A DNA stretch of 64,000 bases from Candidatus Blastococcus massiliensis AP3 (GTDB taxonomy: Bacteria > Actinomycetota > Actinomycetes > Mycobacteriales > Geodermatophilaceae), in contig NZ_HG931175.1 of the NCBI RefSeq assembly GCF_000582785.1, positions 161,436 through 225,435 on the forward strand. Reading direction: 5' to 3'. Positions 1-8,713 of this stretch are shown in pieces (within the stretch, counting starts at the first letter, position 1; every line of letters begins with the position of its first letter). A program made the translations under genes and the position numbers. Below the pieces are notes generated by a model. The model ran no database searches. It had not been told where the DNA came from and saw only the letters and a list, made by a program, of their open reading frames with translations.

Positions 1-404
1 CAGTGCAGCTCGCGGGCGGGGTGCCGGGCGGGCAGCGGAGCGGCGGCGGCCAGCGCAGGCAGCCGGGCAGCCACGTCGTAGTCGGCGGTTGCGGCCCGGG
101 CGAGCGCGGCGGCCAGCGGTAGCCAGTCCGGGCCGCGAACGAGGCGGGCGTCGACTCGTGCCACGAGCTGCCGCCAGGCCGCCTCGGTAGCTGCGTCGTC
201 GTCGCCGTGCTCGGGTTCGCTTTCCAAGTCGGCGGCGATCTGGACGATGCGCGCGGCGATCGCGTGCCGGTCGTCGGCGGTCGCGGCGTAGCAGTAGGCA
301 GCCAACAGGTCTGGGGTGTGCCGGACCATCCACGCGCGGCTGATCCGCACGCCGGCGAGCATCGATACCCAGTCGCCGCGGTCGGACAGTGAGGCGGTGG
401 CCAT
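1..404 (-). CDS. Partial protein of unknown function, last visible gene of the transfer operon
   Basis: An open frame starts with ATG at 404 and runs off the left edge, giving 134 visible residues without a stop. Its ATG overlaps the stop of the preceding gene (TGATG), so it is translationally coupled to the transfer genes. The visible part is rich in Ala, Asp and Arg, has no membrane segment or signal peptide, and looks cytoplasmic and helical. I do not recognise a family. Its place after the coupling-protein gene would suit an accessory DNA-transfer protein, but that is only positional inference. Confidence 0.6.
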   Translation of the reverse strand, partial: MATASLSDRGDWVSMLAGVRISRAWMVRHTPDLLAAYCYAATADDRHAIAARIVQIAADLESEPEHGDDDAATEAAWRQLVARVDARLVRGPDWLPLAAALARAATADYDVAARLPALAAAAPLPARHPARELH

Positions 405-961
405 CACTGGCCTCCTGCCGCTTCGGGAGTGTGGCCGGTCGAAGTGGCGCCGAGGTCGCCGTCGAACAGCGTCTGCCGCGCTGCGGTCGCCTGTGGGCTG
501 TCGTACTCGGCGGCCCAGGAGCGGGCCGGCCAATCGGTGTGCCGGCCGGGTGGGCAGCCGATACCGAGCCGCTCGGCCAGGCGGGCGTGGAAGGCGGGCA
601 GCGCGTAGCGGTGCCACTCCTCCAGCGCATGCGGAGCCGCCGCGTCGGCCGCGGTGGCCCGCAGGCAGGCGAGAACCGCGAGTTCGTGCACGAGGTGGGG
701 ATGGGTAGGCCAGCAGGAGGGGATGGCCTGCGCGGTCTGCCATGCGTAGCTGTGGTTGAGCCAGGCGGCGACGTCGTCCAGCCACGCCCACAGTGGGGTG
801 CGCACATGAGCCGAGCAGGTCGCGGGGTCCCAGGGCCGGTCCAGCAGCCGCAGGCCGGCGGGCTCGAGGCCGGCTTCCTCGGCCTGACGGAGCTGCTCGA
901 AGGCACGGCGGATCTCCCGCGGCGGTGGGGGGAACGGCAGGGCCACGTGAGAGACGGTCAT
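404..961 (-). CDS. Small cytoplasmic protein downstream of the coupling protein (DUF4913-like)
   Basis: The protein has 185 residues and starts with an ATG that overlaps the stop of the TraG-like gene (ATGA). A Trp/His-rich core is visible, with WLNHSYAW at residues 67-74 and IPSCWPTHPHLVHEL at 80-94. This resembles the DUF4913-type proteins that accompany TraG genes on actinobacterial mobile elements; the match is from memory of the pattern, not a search. There is no signal peptide or membrane segment. A role beside the coupling protein in substrate handling is plausible but inferred from position only. Confidence 0.6.
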   Translation of the reverse strand: MTVSHVALPFPPPPREIRRAFEQLRQAEEAGLEPAGLRLLDRPWDPATCSAHVRTPLWAWLDDVAAWLNHSYAWQTAQAIPSCWPTHPHLVHELAVLACLRATAADAAAPHALEEWHRYALPAFHARLAERLGIGCPPGRHTDWPARSWAAEYDSPQATAARQTLFDGDLGATSTGHTPEAAGGQ

Positions 962-2868
962 CGAAGGCCCCGCTCGACCGGGGTGAGACCCGCGCGGGCG
1001 GCCGCGGCGTGGGCGCGACCGGTGCGCTCGGCCACGCTGGCGTTGTGGTCGCGGGCGGCGGTGACACGGTCGCGGGCCGAGGCCTGCGCGGCCAGCAGCT
1101 GCGCGCCGCGCCGTCCGGTGAGGCAGCGGGTCAGGCCGGCGACCAGCGGCGGGGCGTTCTCTGCGACCACGAGGGCCCGGCCGGGCGGCAGCTGGCGGAT
1201 CTCTTCCGGGCGCAGCACGGGCACGGTCTCGCCGTGGGTGGATCGGGACCATCCGGTTCCCCGGTAGCTGTAGGAGGTGCGCCGGACCCGGGTACTGCCC
1301 AGTAGCTCGGACAGTTCGCGGTAGAAGCCGCCGTCCTTGCCGCCGCCGAAGGCGACGAGCACGTTGGTGAGCCCAAACAGCGCGCGGGCCTCGTCTTCGC
1401 CGTAGATGAGCACCAGCTGTCGCCACGTCTGCGCGGCGTAGAGGAAGCTGATCCCGAGGGCTCGGTCGTTGGCCATCCGAGTGCGCAGAGTGGGCAGCGG
1501 CGCGGTGGAGGGCAGCTCGTCCAGGCAGGCCAGCAGTGGCGGGCACAGTCGCCCGGTCGGTGCGTCTCCTGCCAGCTGCAGGGCGGTGTCGAGGACATGC
1601 TCGGCCAGAGCCGTCATCAGAGGGGCCGCCGAGGCATAGGGATCCTCGCGACCGAGCAGGTAGACGGTGCCACCGTCGGCCAATAGCGCGGCCATGTCGG
1701 TGGCTGGCCGGCCGGGTCCGGGAGTGCACCGGCTGCGGATGTCCGCCTGGAAGAACAGGGTCAACGCCTGCTGCACCGTGGTGGCGGTGTTCCCAGCGGT
1801 GCGCGGGTCGCCGTGCAGAGCACCGTGCAGTAGCCCGTCCCAGAAGGGCGCGGCGTGCGGATGAGCGCGCAGGACGTCGGCCGGCCGGGTCGCCGCCTGG
1901 GGGTGAGCGGTCCACTCCAGGACGTCCTCGATGGTGCGGCCGGTGAGCGCGGCGGCGTGCAGGTAGCCCTGAAGCACCTTGGCGGCTTCGAAGGCGTAGA
2001 AGCGGGCCGCGGAGTCGGTGGTGCCGCCGGTGACCGCACCAGGAACGGTGCCGGCGGTGAAGGCCTTGGCACGGCGCTCGGCCGTCATGGGATCAGCGCA
2101 GCCAGCGACGGGGTCCCACACCAGCTCCGGCAGTCCAGGAACCGCGCCGAAGGGGTCTAGTACGGCGACGGGGCGGTTGCCGGCGGCGCGGGCGTCGACG
2201 GTGAGCAGCAGGTCCTCGGCCTTGGTCAGGGTGACCAGCGCCGCGCCGGGCGCGTCGAGCAGCGCAGGGGCGAGCAGGTCGAGAGTCTTACCGGACCCCT
2301 GTGGGCCGTAGACGCCGGTCGTGCGGTCGAAGGGCACCCACAGCTGCCCGGCGGCGGGAACGGCGGCGTGGCCCAGCCGCCATCCCACGTCCGTGTTGAC
2401 GACGCGGCGTGGTCTGCGCCGACGAGCCGAGGTCAGATCCGGACGGACGACGGGTCCGACCCGGCGCAGCCGACCGCCGCCCAGCACGTCGGCGACCTGG
2501 CTCCGGGTGGCCATGCCCGACCGCCCGGTCAGCCAGCGGTGACCGGCCCAGACCGCTCCCGCGCTGGCGGCCAGGAAGAGTGCGAGGCATCCGGCGATGG
2601 CGGTGTAGACCGCTGCGGGCGGCGGTAGCGCCGCCGTCTGCGCGGCGTCCAGCCCGGCGGTGGGCTCGGCTGTCAGCAAGCCACCGACGGAGGCGACAAG
2701 GGCGGCCGACCCGTGCGGCCACACCCAGCCGCCGCCGGCCAGCAGTGCCGCGGCTGCGCGGGCGGCCGGGAGCAGCAGCGCGGCGGCCGTCACCCACACC
2801 AGAACGGCGGCGAGCGGAATCTCCCAGCTCGCGGGGCCGACATCGGGCCGCGCCCGGCCGGCGTTCAT
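958..2868 (-). CDS. Type IV secretion coupling protein, VirD4/TraG family ATPase
   Basis: The protein has 636 residues. Two N-terminal membrane segments (about 14-36 and 86-108) precede a cytoplasmic ATPase with Walker A GPQGSGKT at 188-195 and Walker B LLACLDE at 445-451. This is the layout of VirD4/TraG coupling proteins, which dock the relaxosome and feed DNA into the type IV secretion channel at the membrane. I chose the ATG at 2868 because it overlaps the stop of a micro-ORF (ATGA) and sits just before the first membrane segment; an ATG at 2937 would add 23 Arg-rich residues inside the preceding gene. The next gene begins on its stop codon. No relaxase is visible in the window. Confidence 0.9.
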   Translation of the reverse strand: MNAGRARPDVGPASWEIPLAAVLVWVTAAALLLPAARAAAALLAGGGWVWPHGSAALVASVGGLLTAEPTAGLDAAQTAALPPPAAVYTAIAGCLALFLAASAGAVWAGHRWLTGRSGMATRSQVADVLGGGRLRRVGPVVRPDLTSARRRRPRRVVNTDVGWRLGHAAVPAAGQLWVPFDRTTGVYGPQGSGKTLDLLAPALLDAPGAALVTLTKAEDLLLTVDARAAGNRPVAVLDPFGAVPGLPELVWDPVAGCADPMTAERRAKAFTAGTVPGAVTGGTTDSAARFYAFEAAKVLQGYLHAAALTGRTIEDVLEWTAHPQAATRPADVLRAHPHAAPFWDGLLHGALHGDPRTAGNTATTVQQALTLFFQADIRSRCTPGPGRPATDMAALLADGGTVYLLGREDPYASAAPLMTALAEHVLDTALQLAGDAPTGRLCPPLLACLDELPSTAPLPTLRTRMANDRALGISFLYAAQTWRQLVLIYGEDEARALFGLTNVLVAFGGGKDGGFYRELSELLGSTRVRRTSYSYRGTGWSRSTHGETVPVLRPEEIRQLPPGRALVVAENAPPLVAGLTRCLTGRRGAQLLAAQASARDRVTAARDHNASVAERTGRAHAAAARAGLTPVERGLR

Positions 2869-2930
2869 CGCCGACCGCCTGCGCTCACGTGGTGCATGGC
2901 TTCTCCCTCGTCGAAGGTCAGGCGGCTCAT
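2865..2930 (-). CDS. Candidate 21-residue micro-ORF between wall hydrolase and coupling protein
   Basis: A 21-codon frame begins with an ATG overlapping the stop of the M23 gene (ATGA at 2930-2927). It ends with a TGA overlapping the start of the TraG gene (ATGA at 2868-2865). It fills the whole gap between the two genes with four-base overlaps on both sides, the same junction style as the rest of the operon. It contains an internal GAGGGAGAA tract. It may be a real small protein or a coupling device that delivers ribosomes to the TraG start. Too short to judge by coding statistics. Confidence 0.4.
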   Translation of the reverse strand: MSRLTFDEGEAMHHVSAGGRR

Positions 2931-4096
2931 CCGGCATCGGAGGCGAGCAGGTCGACGCCGCGGTCGGCCAGCCACGGCATCGGATCGACGGCCGCGCCGT
3001 CGAGGCGGACCTCGAGGTGCAGGTGGACGCCGGTGCTGTTGCCGGTGGACCCCTGGAACCCGAGCAGCGCCCCGGCGCTGACGCGCTGGCCGGCAGTAGC
3101 GGTATAGGCCGAGAGGTGCGCGTAGCGGGTTATCACGCCGCCGCCGTGGTCGAGTTCGACGAGGTTGCCGTAGCCGGCCAGGCTCAGGCTGCCGTCGCGG
3201 TCGCAGTAGGCGCTGGTGCACGCGGCTGTGACCACGGTGCCGTCGGCGGTGGCGTAGACCGGGCTATTGCGGGGTCCGGCGATGTCGACCCCCGCGTGCA
3301 AGGTGCCCCCACGAGGCCCGAACCCTGAGGTGACCGTGCCGGCGGTGGGCCGGATCCACGACCCGGAAGCCACCGGCAGGCCTGGGCAGACGCCGGCCAC
3401 CGCGCCGCCCGGGTCGGCCGCGGTCGCCTGGGCGGCCGGCCAGAGCATGGTGGTCAGCTCGCTGGCGAGCGGCTCCCAGCGGGCGTACGCCGACCCGTAC
3501 GCCGACACCTGGACTGCCTGAGCCGCCTCGGTCAGCGGGATGTTCTGCCATTTCGGCACTTCGATGAGTCGTCGGTAGAAGGCCTCGGCGGCGTAGACGG
3601 GGTCCATCAGCTGGGCGACGGTGCCCCATCCGGCGATCCAGCGCTGTTGAAAGGTGTTGACGCTGTCGTGGTCGGAGCCAAGGCCGTCATGCGGATAAGC
3701 CACGCTGTTGGCGGTCACCGCGGCCTCCTCGGCGGTGAGTCGGGGGCTGCTGCCGTCGTTGGCCAGCATCCGGAATCGCGACTCCTGGTACGCCGTGGCC
3801 AGCGCCACAGTGGCCGCGTACGGGTCGAGTCCTTGTGCCGAGGCGACGGTCACGATGGTCTGCGCGTGGCCCATCTGGACGGCGTCCAGCTCTGTGCCGG
3901 CGACGGTGGCGCCAGTCCCGCCGATCGAGCAGGACGACGACGCCACCGCCGTTGACGCCTCCGGAGCGGCGAGAACCGCGAGAGGGATCAGCAGCAGCGT
4001 CAGCACGCCGAACACCGGGACGGCGACGGGAGCGGCGACCTTCCACAGCCATCGCTTCGCGTACGCCCGCGCCAGTCCTTCTGCCGTCCCGCTCAT
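2927..4096 (-). CDS. Membrane-anchored peptidoglycan hydrolase, transglycosylase-like plus M23 peptidase
   Basis: The protein has 389 residues. A membrane segment at about 17-43 is followed by a lysozyme/transglycosylase-like region (about 70-220) with TAYQES at 101-106, where Glu105 is the likely catalytic acid. A C-terminal LytM/M23 domain (about 250-380) shows the zinc ligands H267 and D271 and the HLH motif at 358-360. Such proteins open the cell wall for the type IV secretion channel in Gram-positive conjugation, like VirB1 or TcpG. The ATG at 4096 overlaps the stop of the VirB4 gene. An upstream extension in the same frame would lie entirely inside that gene and is rejected. Confidence 0.9.
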   Translation of the reverse strand: MSGTAEGLARAYAKRWLWKVAAPVAVPVFGVLTLLLIPLAVLAAPEASTAVASSSCSIGGTGATVAGTELDAVQMGHAQTIVTVASAQGLDPYAATVALATAYQESRFRMLANDGSSPRLTAEEAAVTANSVAYPHDGLGSDHDSVNTFQQRWIAGWGTVAQLMDPVYAAEAFYRRLIEVPKWQNIPLTEAAQAVQVSAYGSAYARWEPLASELTTMLWPAAQATAADPGGAVAGVCPGLPVASGSWIRPTAGTVTSGFGPRGGTLHAGVDIAGPRNSPVYATADGTVVTAACTSAYCDRDGSLSLAGYGNLVELDHGGGVITRYAHLSAYTATAGQRVSAGALLGFQGSTGNSTGVHLHLEVRLDGAAVDPMPWLADRGVDLLASDAG

Positions 4097-5598
4097 GCCG
4101 GACGTCCTGTGAGGGCCTCGTTGGTGTCGGTCAGCGTCAGCTCCGGCGCCGTGAGGACGGTCTGCACCTTGAAGGCTCGGTCGCCCACCAGCCACAGGGC
4201 ACGGCCCTTGCCGGCGATCGCCCAGCCGGTGACCACACGCTGGGCGATCGGGGTCAGCCCGAGCATGGTGGCGAGCTCGTCGGCGACGGCGTGGTCCTGG
4301 CCGTGCAGCACCTTGACGTCGCACAGGTGCAGCAGGTCACGGGCGATGGCCACCGCCTGGGAGGAGGCGTCGCCGGCGGTGAGCATGTCCGAGGGCTTGT
4401 GCGCGAGCAGGATCTGAACGTCGGCGTCGCGGCGGGACAGCCGCAGGTTGGCGTCCAGGCTCTTCATCGCCTCGGCGCCGAGACGCATCTGCCGCCAGGT
4501 CTCGTCGCGGATGACGATGCGCAGGTCGCCTGGGTCGGCGATCTCGCGCATCGCCTGTCCCCACGAGTTCAGGCAGGTCAATGCGATGCCGACGGCCTGG
4601 TCACCGAGCGGCTCGAGGCGGGACAGCGACAGCGACTGGATCGGCGCGCGCCAGTCGACCTCGATCGACGTGTGGTCGTCGAACAGCCCGGCCAACGAGC
4701 CCTTGACGAGGGAGCCGAGGGCATCGCGCAGGGTGCGGGTGGCGTCGAGGAAGTGCCGCCGGTCGGCGTAGCGGCAAGAGGCGACGAGGTCGTCCGTGGG
4801 CTCGTCGAGGGCTTGCCACAGCTGCGGGATGGTGGGCTCGGACAGCCGGGTGGCTCCGCTGCGGTAGCCGGTGAGCAGTCGCAGCGCCTCGCCGACGGCG
4901 GTCTCCTCGACAGGGCCGAAGGGCACGTTCTGCGAGCCGACCAGGCCCCGGATCAATACCAGCCAGCGGGCAAACATGATGGCCTCGCGACGGCGGGCCT
5001 CGGCGGCGTCGAGCTGCTCCCAGCCGTGGCCGAGCGGGCCGAAGGCCAGTGGGTTGACCCGGGCGGAGAGTCCGTGACCGATGACGAACGGCTCCACGCC
5101 CAGCGCGCGGCACAGCGGCTCGTACTCGTCCTTGGTGTCGCCGAGGACAAGCGTGCGGTAGCCGTAGGCGAGCATCCGCAGCGCGAAGGCCTTGACGGTG
5201 GCCGACTTGCCGCGGCCGGGCTTGCCGAAGACAACGACGTTGGGGTTGGTGACCGGGATGTCGTCGTCGGTGACCCAGCCGACCGGATCGCAGTAGAACG
5301 CCCCGCCCGACAGCAGGTCGATGCCCATCTGCGCGCCAGTGGGCGGTAGACCGCTGCTGGCGATCAGCGGCCACACCACCGGCGTCTGCTCCGAGGTCAT
5401 CCGCCACACCGACAGCGGCGCCGTCGTCGACGCGCGGCCCCGGCCACGGCCTCGGGGTCCGCGGCGAGACACCAACTGGGTGAAGGGGCCGCGCTCGCGT
5501 GGTGCTCTGTCCACGGCGGGGACGGTCGGGAGCCGGTGACCGAAGTCGTCGAGCAGGACGGCGACGTCCCGGCCCCGGTGGGAGCCGCGGCGGTTCAT
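4093..5598 (-). CDS. VirB4-like conjugation ATPase, C-terminal motor part
   Basis: The protein has 501 residues. Walker A GKPGRGKS lies at 125-132 and a Walker B-like LRIVIRDE at 359-366, giving the HerA/FtsK-fold motor of VirB4 proteins that powers assembly and operation of the secretion channel. The usual N-terminal VirB4 domain is missing here and is supplied by the upstream gene, so this is a split VirB4, as known in actinobacterial elements. The first 70 residues are Arg-rich and probably disordered. The ATG overlaps the stop of the upstream gene (ATGA). A much longer open frame running upstream to 7737 is an antisense-frame artefact. Confidence 0.87.
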   Translation of the reverse strand: MNRRGSHRGRDVAVLLDDFGHRLPTVPAVDRAPRERGPFTQLVSRRGPRGRGRGRASTTAPLSVWRMTSEQTPVVWPLIASSGLPPTGAQMGIDLLSGGAFYCDPVGWVTDDDIPVTNPNVVVFGKPGRGKSATVKAFALRMLAYGYRTLVLGDTKDEYEPLCRALGVEPFVIGHGLSARVNPLAFGPLGHGWEQLDAAEARRREAIMFARWLVLIRGLVGSQNVPFGPVEETAVGEALRLLTGYRSGATRLSEPTIPQLWQALDEPTDDLVASCRYADRRHFLDATRTLRDALGSLVKGSLAGLFDDHTSIEVDWRAPIQSLSLSRLEPLGDQAVGIALTCLNSWGQAMREIADPGDLRIVIRDETWRQMRLGAEAMKSLDANLRLSRRDADVQILLAHKPSDMLTAGDASSQAVAIARDLLHLCDVKVLHGQDHAVADELATMLGLTPIAQRVVTGWAIAGKGRALWLVGDRAFKVQTVLTAPELTLTDTNEALTGRPA

Positions 5599-7109
5599 CG
5601 TCGTCCCCTGCGGTCGGGCAGCCCGACGCCGAGGGGAATGGCGGCGGCGGCAAAGCCGGAGTCCTGTGCCAGGTCCAGCCGCAACGGCACGAAGCCGGCG
5701 GCACGGACCGATGCCGCGAGCCGGCGGCCGTGCTCGTCCACCGGCCAGGTGGCCGGGACGGTGACGCAGGCCGCGACGGCGGGGCGGACGAGCGCCCGCC
5801 CGGCGGCCAGCTTCTCGTCCGCGGCACCGATCCGCTCGGTGTCCCGTCGCTGCCGGGCCCGCTGCCGAAAGCCCATGCGGGCGCGCAGCTCGTTGCCGGT
5901 GGTGGCGCTCATGTCCTCCCGCCCGACCAGCCGGGTGGCCCGGTCCAGCGGCAGCGGGGCGAGAAAAATTGTCAGACAGCGCCGCTCCCCCGCCGTCGTC
6001 GGGACCAACACCGGGGCCAGTGCGCCGAGCACCGCCCCGGAGTCGGGCAACAGGATCGTGTCGGTGACCGACGCCCACGCGTCGTGCACGTAGTGCCGTA
6101 GCTCGGCGCGGGCCTGGGTGGGTCCGGCGGCGGCCATCGGGACCCCGGTCGCTAGCTGGGCGCCGTTGGCGGCGGCCAGGTCGGCGGCGATCAATTGGCC
6201 ACGGTCGCCCGGAGCGAAGCCGGTGCGCACCGCGGCGGCGAGTGTCGCCGAGTCCAGCCAGGTGACGGCGGTGCAGCCGACCGGGCCGCGCAGCGCACTC
6301 TCGACCTCGGCCATCACCCCGTGCAGCACCCGGGCGCGGCCGTCCACCCCGCCGCCGCTCTCCTTCGCGGCCCGGCTGATCCGGCTCTCGCCGACGACGA
6401 CGGTCAAGAAGGCCTCGGTGCGCACCGCGGCCGGGGTGAGAGTGGCGCCCAGCAGCGCATTCACCCGGACGGCCAGGGGGGCGGCGTCGGAACGGGTGTG
6501 GTCTCGTTCCCAGGCGGCGCGCTCGGCACCGTCGTCGGGCACCGTGCGCACCTGCAGGGCCAGGACGTCGATCAGTTCGGTGCGGGCGGCGATCTCGCAC
6601 AGCTCGGCCAGGCCGGCGCCCATCCGGTCCCGCTCGCCCGGTTCGGCCAGCCCGATGCCGGGATGATCGATTCGCGCCACGGCTGCCCAGGTGCGCGCTG
6701 CGGAGTTCTGCACGATCACCGGGCGGGTGAACAGGTGCCCGTAGGGCGGTCCGTCGTGAGTGCGGATGCCGGCGAGCACTCCGGGCAGGTCCGCCTCGGA
6801 CAGGTTCTCGGCCGTCCCGGACGCGGCTCGGGAGCCGAATATCGTCCAGCCCATCGCACCTCCGATGGTGTGCAGGCAGAGATCGGCGAACCAGCGGCCC
6901 GCGGCCCGCCCTCGGATGGGGACCAGCAGCACGGCGGCCAGCAGCGCCCACACCGGCAGCCAGATGACGAGCAGCGCCCATGCCTGCGCGTTCAGGGCCA
7001 GCAGCGCCGGTACGCCGGTGACGGTGACCAGGGCCAGTTGGGCGCCGGTCATGCCGAGGAACCAGCCGGAGACATCGCGGGAGTAGTCGCCGTAGCGGAC
7101 GGCGTTCAT
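5595..7109 (-). CDS. PrgI/VirB4 N-terminal-type membrane protein (SCO6880 family)
   Basis: The protein has 504 residues with two N-terminal membrane helices (about 18-38 and 43-64), then a long soluble domain without Walker motifs. This matches the SCO6880 family, in which a PrgI-like VirB3 module is joined to the VirB4 N-terminal domain. It probably anchors the downstream motor ATPase at the membrane. The start overlaps the stop of the upstream gene, and its own stop overlaps the motor gene start. Both halves together are about 1,000 residues, somewhat more than a VirB4 (about 800-850) but close to a VirB3-VirB4 fusion. Confidence 0.85.
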   Translation of the reverse strand: MNAVRYGDYSRDVSGWFLGMTGAQLALVTVTGVPALLALNAQAWALLVIWLPVWALLAAVLLVPIRGRAAGRWFADLCLHTIGGAMGWTIFGSRAASGTAENLSEADLPGVLAGIRTHDGPPYGHLFTRPVIVQNSAARTWAAVARIDHPGIGLAEPGERDRMGAGLAELCEIAARTELIDVLALQVRTVPDDGAERAAWERDHTRSDAAPLAVRVNALLGATLTPAAVRTEAFLTVVVGESRISRAAKESGGGVDGRARVLHGVMAEVESALRGPVGCTAVTWLDSATLAAAVRTGFAPGDRGQLIAADLAAANGAQLATGVPMAAAGPTQARAELRHYVHDAWASVTDTILLPDSGAVLGALAPVLVPTTAGERRCLTIFLAPLPLDRATRLVGREDMSATTGNELRARMGFRQRARQRRDTERIGAADEKLAAGRALVRPAVAACVTVPATWPVDEHGRRLAASVRAAGFVPLRLDLAQDSGFAAAAIPLGVGLPDRRGRR

Positions 7110-8713
7110 CGGGCGTCGTCCTGGTCCGAGCCGATCGGACCGCTCTCGCCGGGCCGGTCAGGTGCCATACCGTCGAGGCGTTCGGCGGACCAGGCCGCAG
7201 GAGGGCCGTCCTCGAGGTGCTGGGCGTGCCCGTTCTCGATCGGTCTTGTCGGCATTGTTCCGCCGTCGTCAGGACGACGTCCTCGGCCCTGCCCGCCTCC
7301 GGTCGCCGGCCCTCCGGCGGAGCCGTTGCCGCGCGCCGGTACCCGGGCGGGCAGCGGCTGCCCGTAGTAGGGATGGGTGTGCCCGACTCCGGCGCCCGAC
7401 AGCACGTCGGACGCCGAGGTCGCCACCCCCGCGGCCAGTCGGCCGGCCGTGGAGGTGCCGGTGGCGAGCGCGCGCAGCGCGCCGGCGAAGCGCCCGCTGG
7501 TCGCCGCGTCCGCAGTCGACTCGCCCTGCGCACGGTCACCGGCCAGCTGCGCCGCTGCACCTGAGGCGGCCACTCCCCCGGACGCGGCACCCGCCGCCGC
7601 GGTGGCCACGGCCGCTCGCCCACCACCGGCCTTCTGCAGCGCGCCCATGACTCCGCCGGACGCGGCCAGCGAGGAGCGCAACGCCGCACCACTCGACGTG
7701 CCCGGGTCGACGAAGGCCAGCAGCCGGAACAGCGCAAGCGGACAGATGGCTCCGAGCAGGATCAGCAGACAGCCGACCACCGCCATGCCGATCGCGGCCT
7801 CGGTGGTCGTCTCCTCTGCTCCGGTGAGAATGCCCTCGGTGATGGTCACTCCGACGCCGAGGACGAGCACGGCGACGGGTGCAACCAGCAGCGCGGCGAG
7901 GAACCAGCGCAGGCTGCGCCAGAACCAAGCACTGGACGTCTGCGCCAGCAGTCCCCCTGCCGAGATCGCCGAGGTCGCGGCCAGCACGATCAGCGCCGCC
8001 TCGCGGACCAGCATCAGCAGCAGGTAGCCCACGCTGGCCGGCACCAGCAGGAAGATCGAGCTGACCCCCAGCACGGTGGCGACCGTGCCGTCGACCAGGT
8101 CGCGGCTCACGCTGATCGAGGGGTCGAAGGCGGCCATGGTGTCGATGTCGAGCAGGCTGCGCAGCAGGGCGGTGGTCAATCCTGAGACTCCCGTGACCAG
8201 CAGCGCGGCCACCCCGACGTAGCTGGCCCAGACCAGCCCGAACTGCAGCAGTCCGATGAGCAGCCGGCCGAGCGTCTGCCCGTCCCGGCGCACGGCCGCG
8301 ACGCCCAGCTGCACCAGGGCCATCAGTGCGGCCACGGTCGCGCCGATACCGAACGTCACCGGATAGACGGCGGCCAGCGGGCCATCGGCGGACAGGTCCG
8401 GTGTGGCCAGGGCGTCGATCACTGAGAACGCCAGGCCCAGCAACCACAGGCCGGCCTCCCACAGCGACAACATGGCATTGACCCAGACGTCTTCGACCAC
8501 CGCGCCGGCGGCTTCGCCGACCGCGCAGAACGGATTGATCGGCAGGCACGGCAACGAACCGCCCACCCCGGGAACCGCCGGAAAGGCCGTCACCATCTGA
8601 TCTGCGGCCGCTGCTGGACCTGTGGACACGAAGCAGATCGCCAGGGACAGAAGAAGGACCGCTCCCAGGCGGCGCGTCCAGCCGCTACGCCCTTCGCGTC
8701 GCTGCTCAGACAT
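7106..8713 (-). CDS. Polytopic conjugation membrane protein, VirB6/TrbL-like
   Basis: The protein has 535 residues. It shows an N-terminal signal sequence ending near residue 37, then about seven or eight hydrophobic helices between residues 75 and 375. A soluble low-complexity Ala/Gly/Pro tail follows from about 390. This is the architecture of the VirB6/TrbL channel subunit of type IV secretion in Gram-positive elements (SCO6881 type). The ATG at 8713 lies 8 nt inside the end of the TraC-like gene. Its stop overlaps the next start (ATGA). Confidence 0.8.
   Translation of the reverse strand: MSEQRREGRSGWTRRLGAVLLLSLAICFVSTGPAAAADQMVTAFPAVPGVGGSLPCLPINPFCAVGEAAGAVVEDVWVNAMLSLWEAGLWLLGLAFSVIDALATPDLSADGPLAAVYPVTFGIGATVAALMALVQLGVAAVRRDGQTLGRLLIGLLQFGLVWASYVGVAALLVTGVSGLTTALLRSLLDIDTMAAFDPSISVSRDLVDGTVATVLGVSSIFLLVPASVGYLLLMLVREAALIVLAATSAISAGGLLAQTSSAWFWRSLRWFLAALLVAPVAVLVLGVGVTITEGILTGAEETTTEAAIGMAVVGCLLILLGAICPLALFRLLAFVDPGTSSGAALRSSLAASGGVMGALQKAGGGRAAVATAAAGAASGGVAASGAAAQLAGDRAQGESTADAATSGRFAGALRALATGTSTAGRLAAGVATSASDVLSGAGVGHTHPYYGQPLPARVPARGNGSAGGPATGGGQGRGRRPDDGGTMPTRPIENGHAQHLEDGPPAAWSAERLDGMAPDRPGESGPIGSDQDDAR

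Noticed and set aside
4093-7737. A 1,214-codon open frame on the minus strand
   Set aside because: Only its last 501 codons are the VirB4-like ATPase. The upstream part is antisense-phase shadow of the SCO6880-like and VirB6-like genes and has no family-like sequence.
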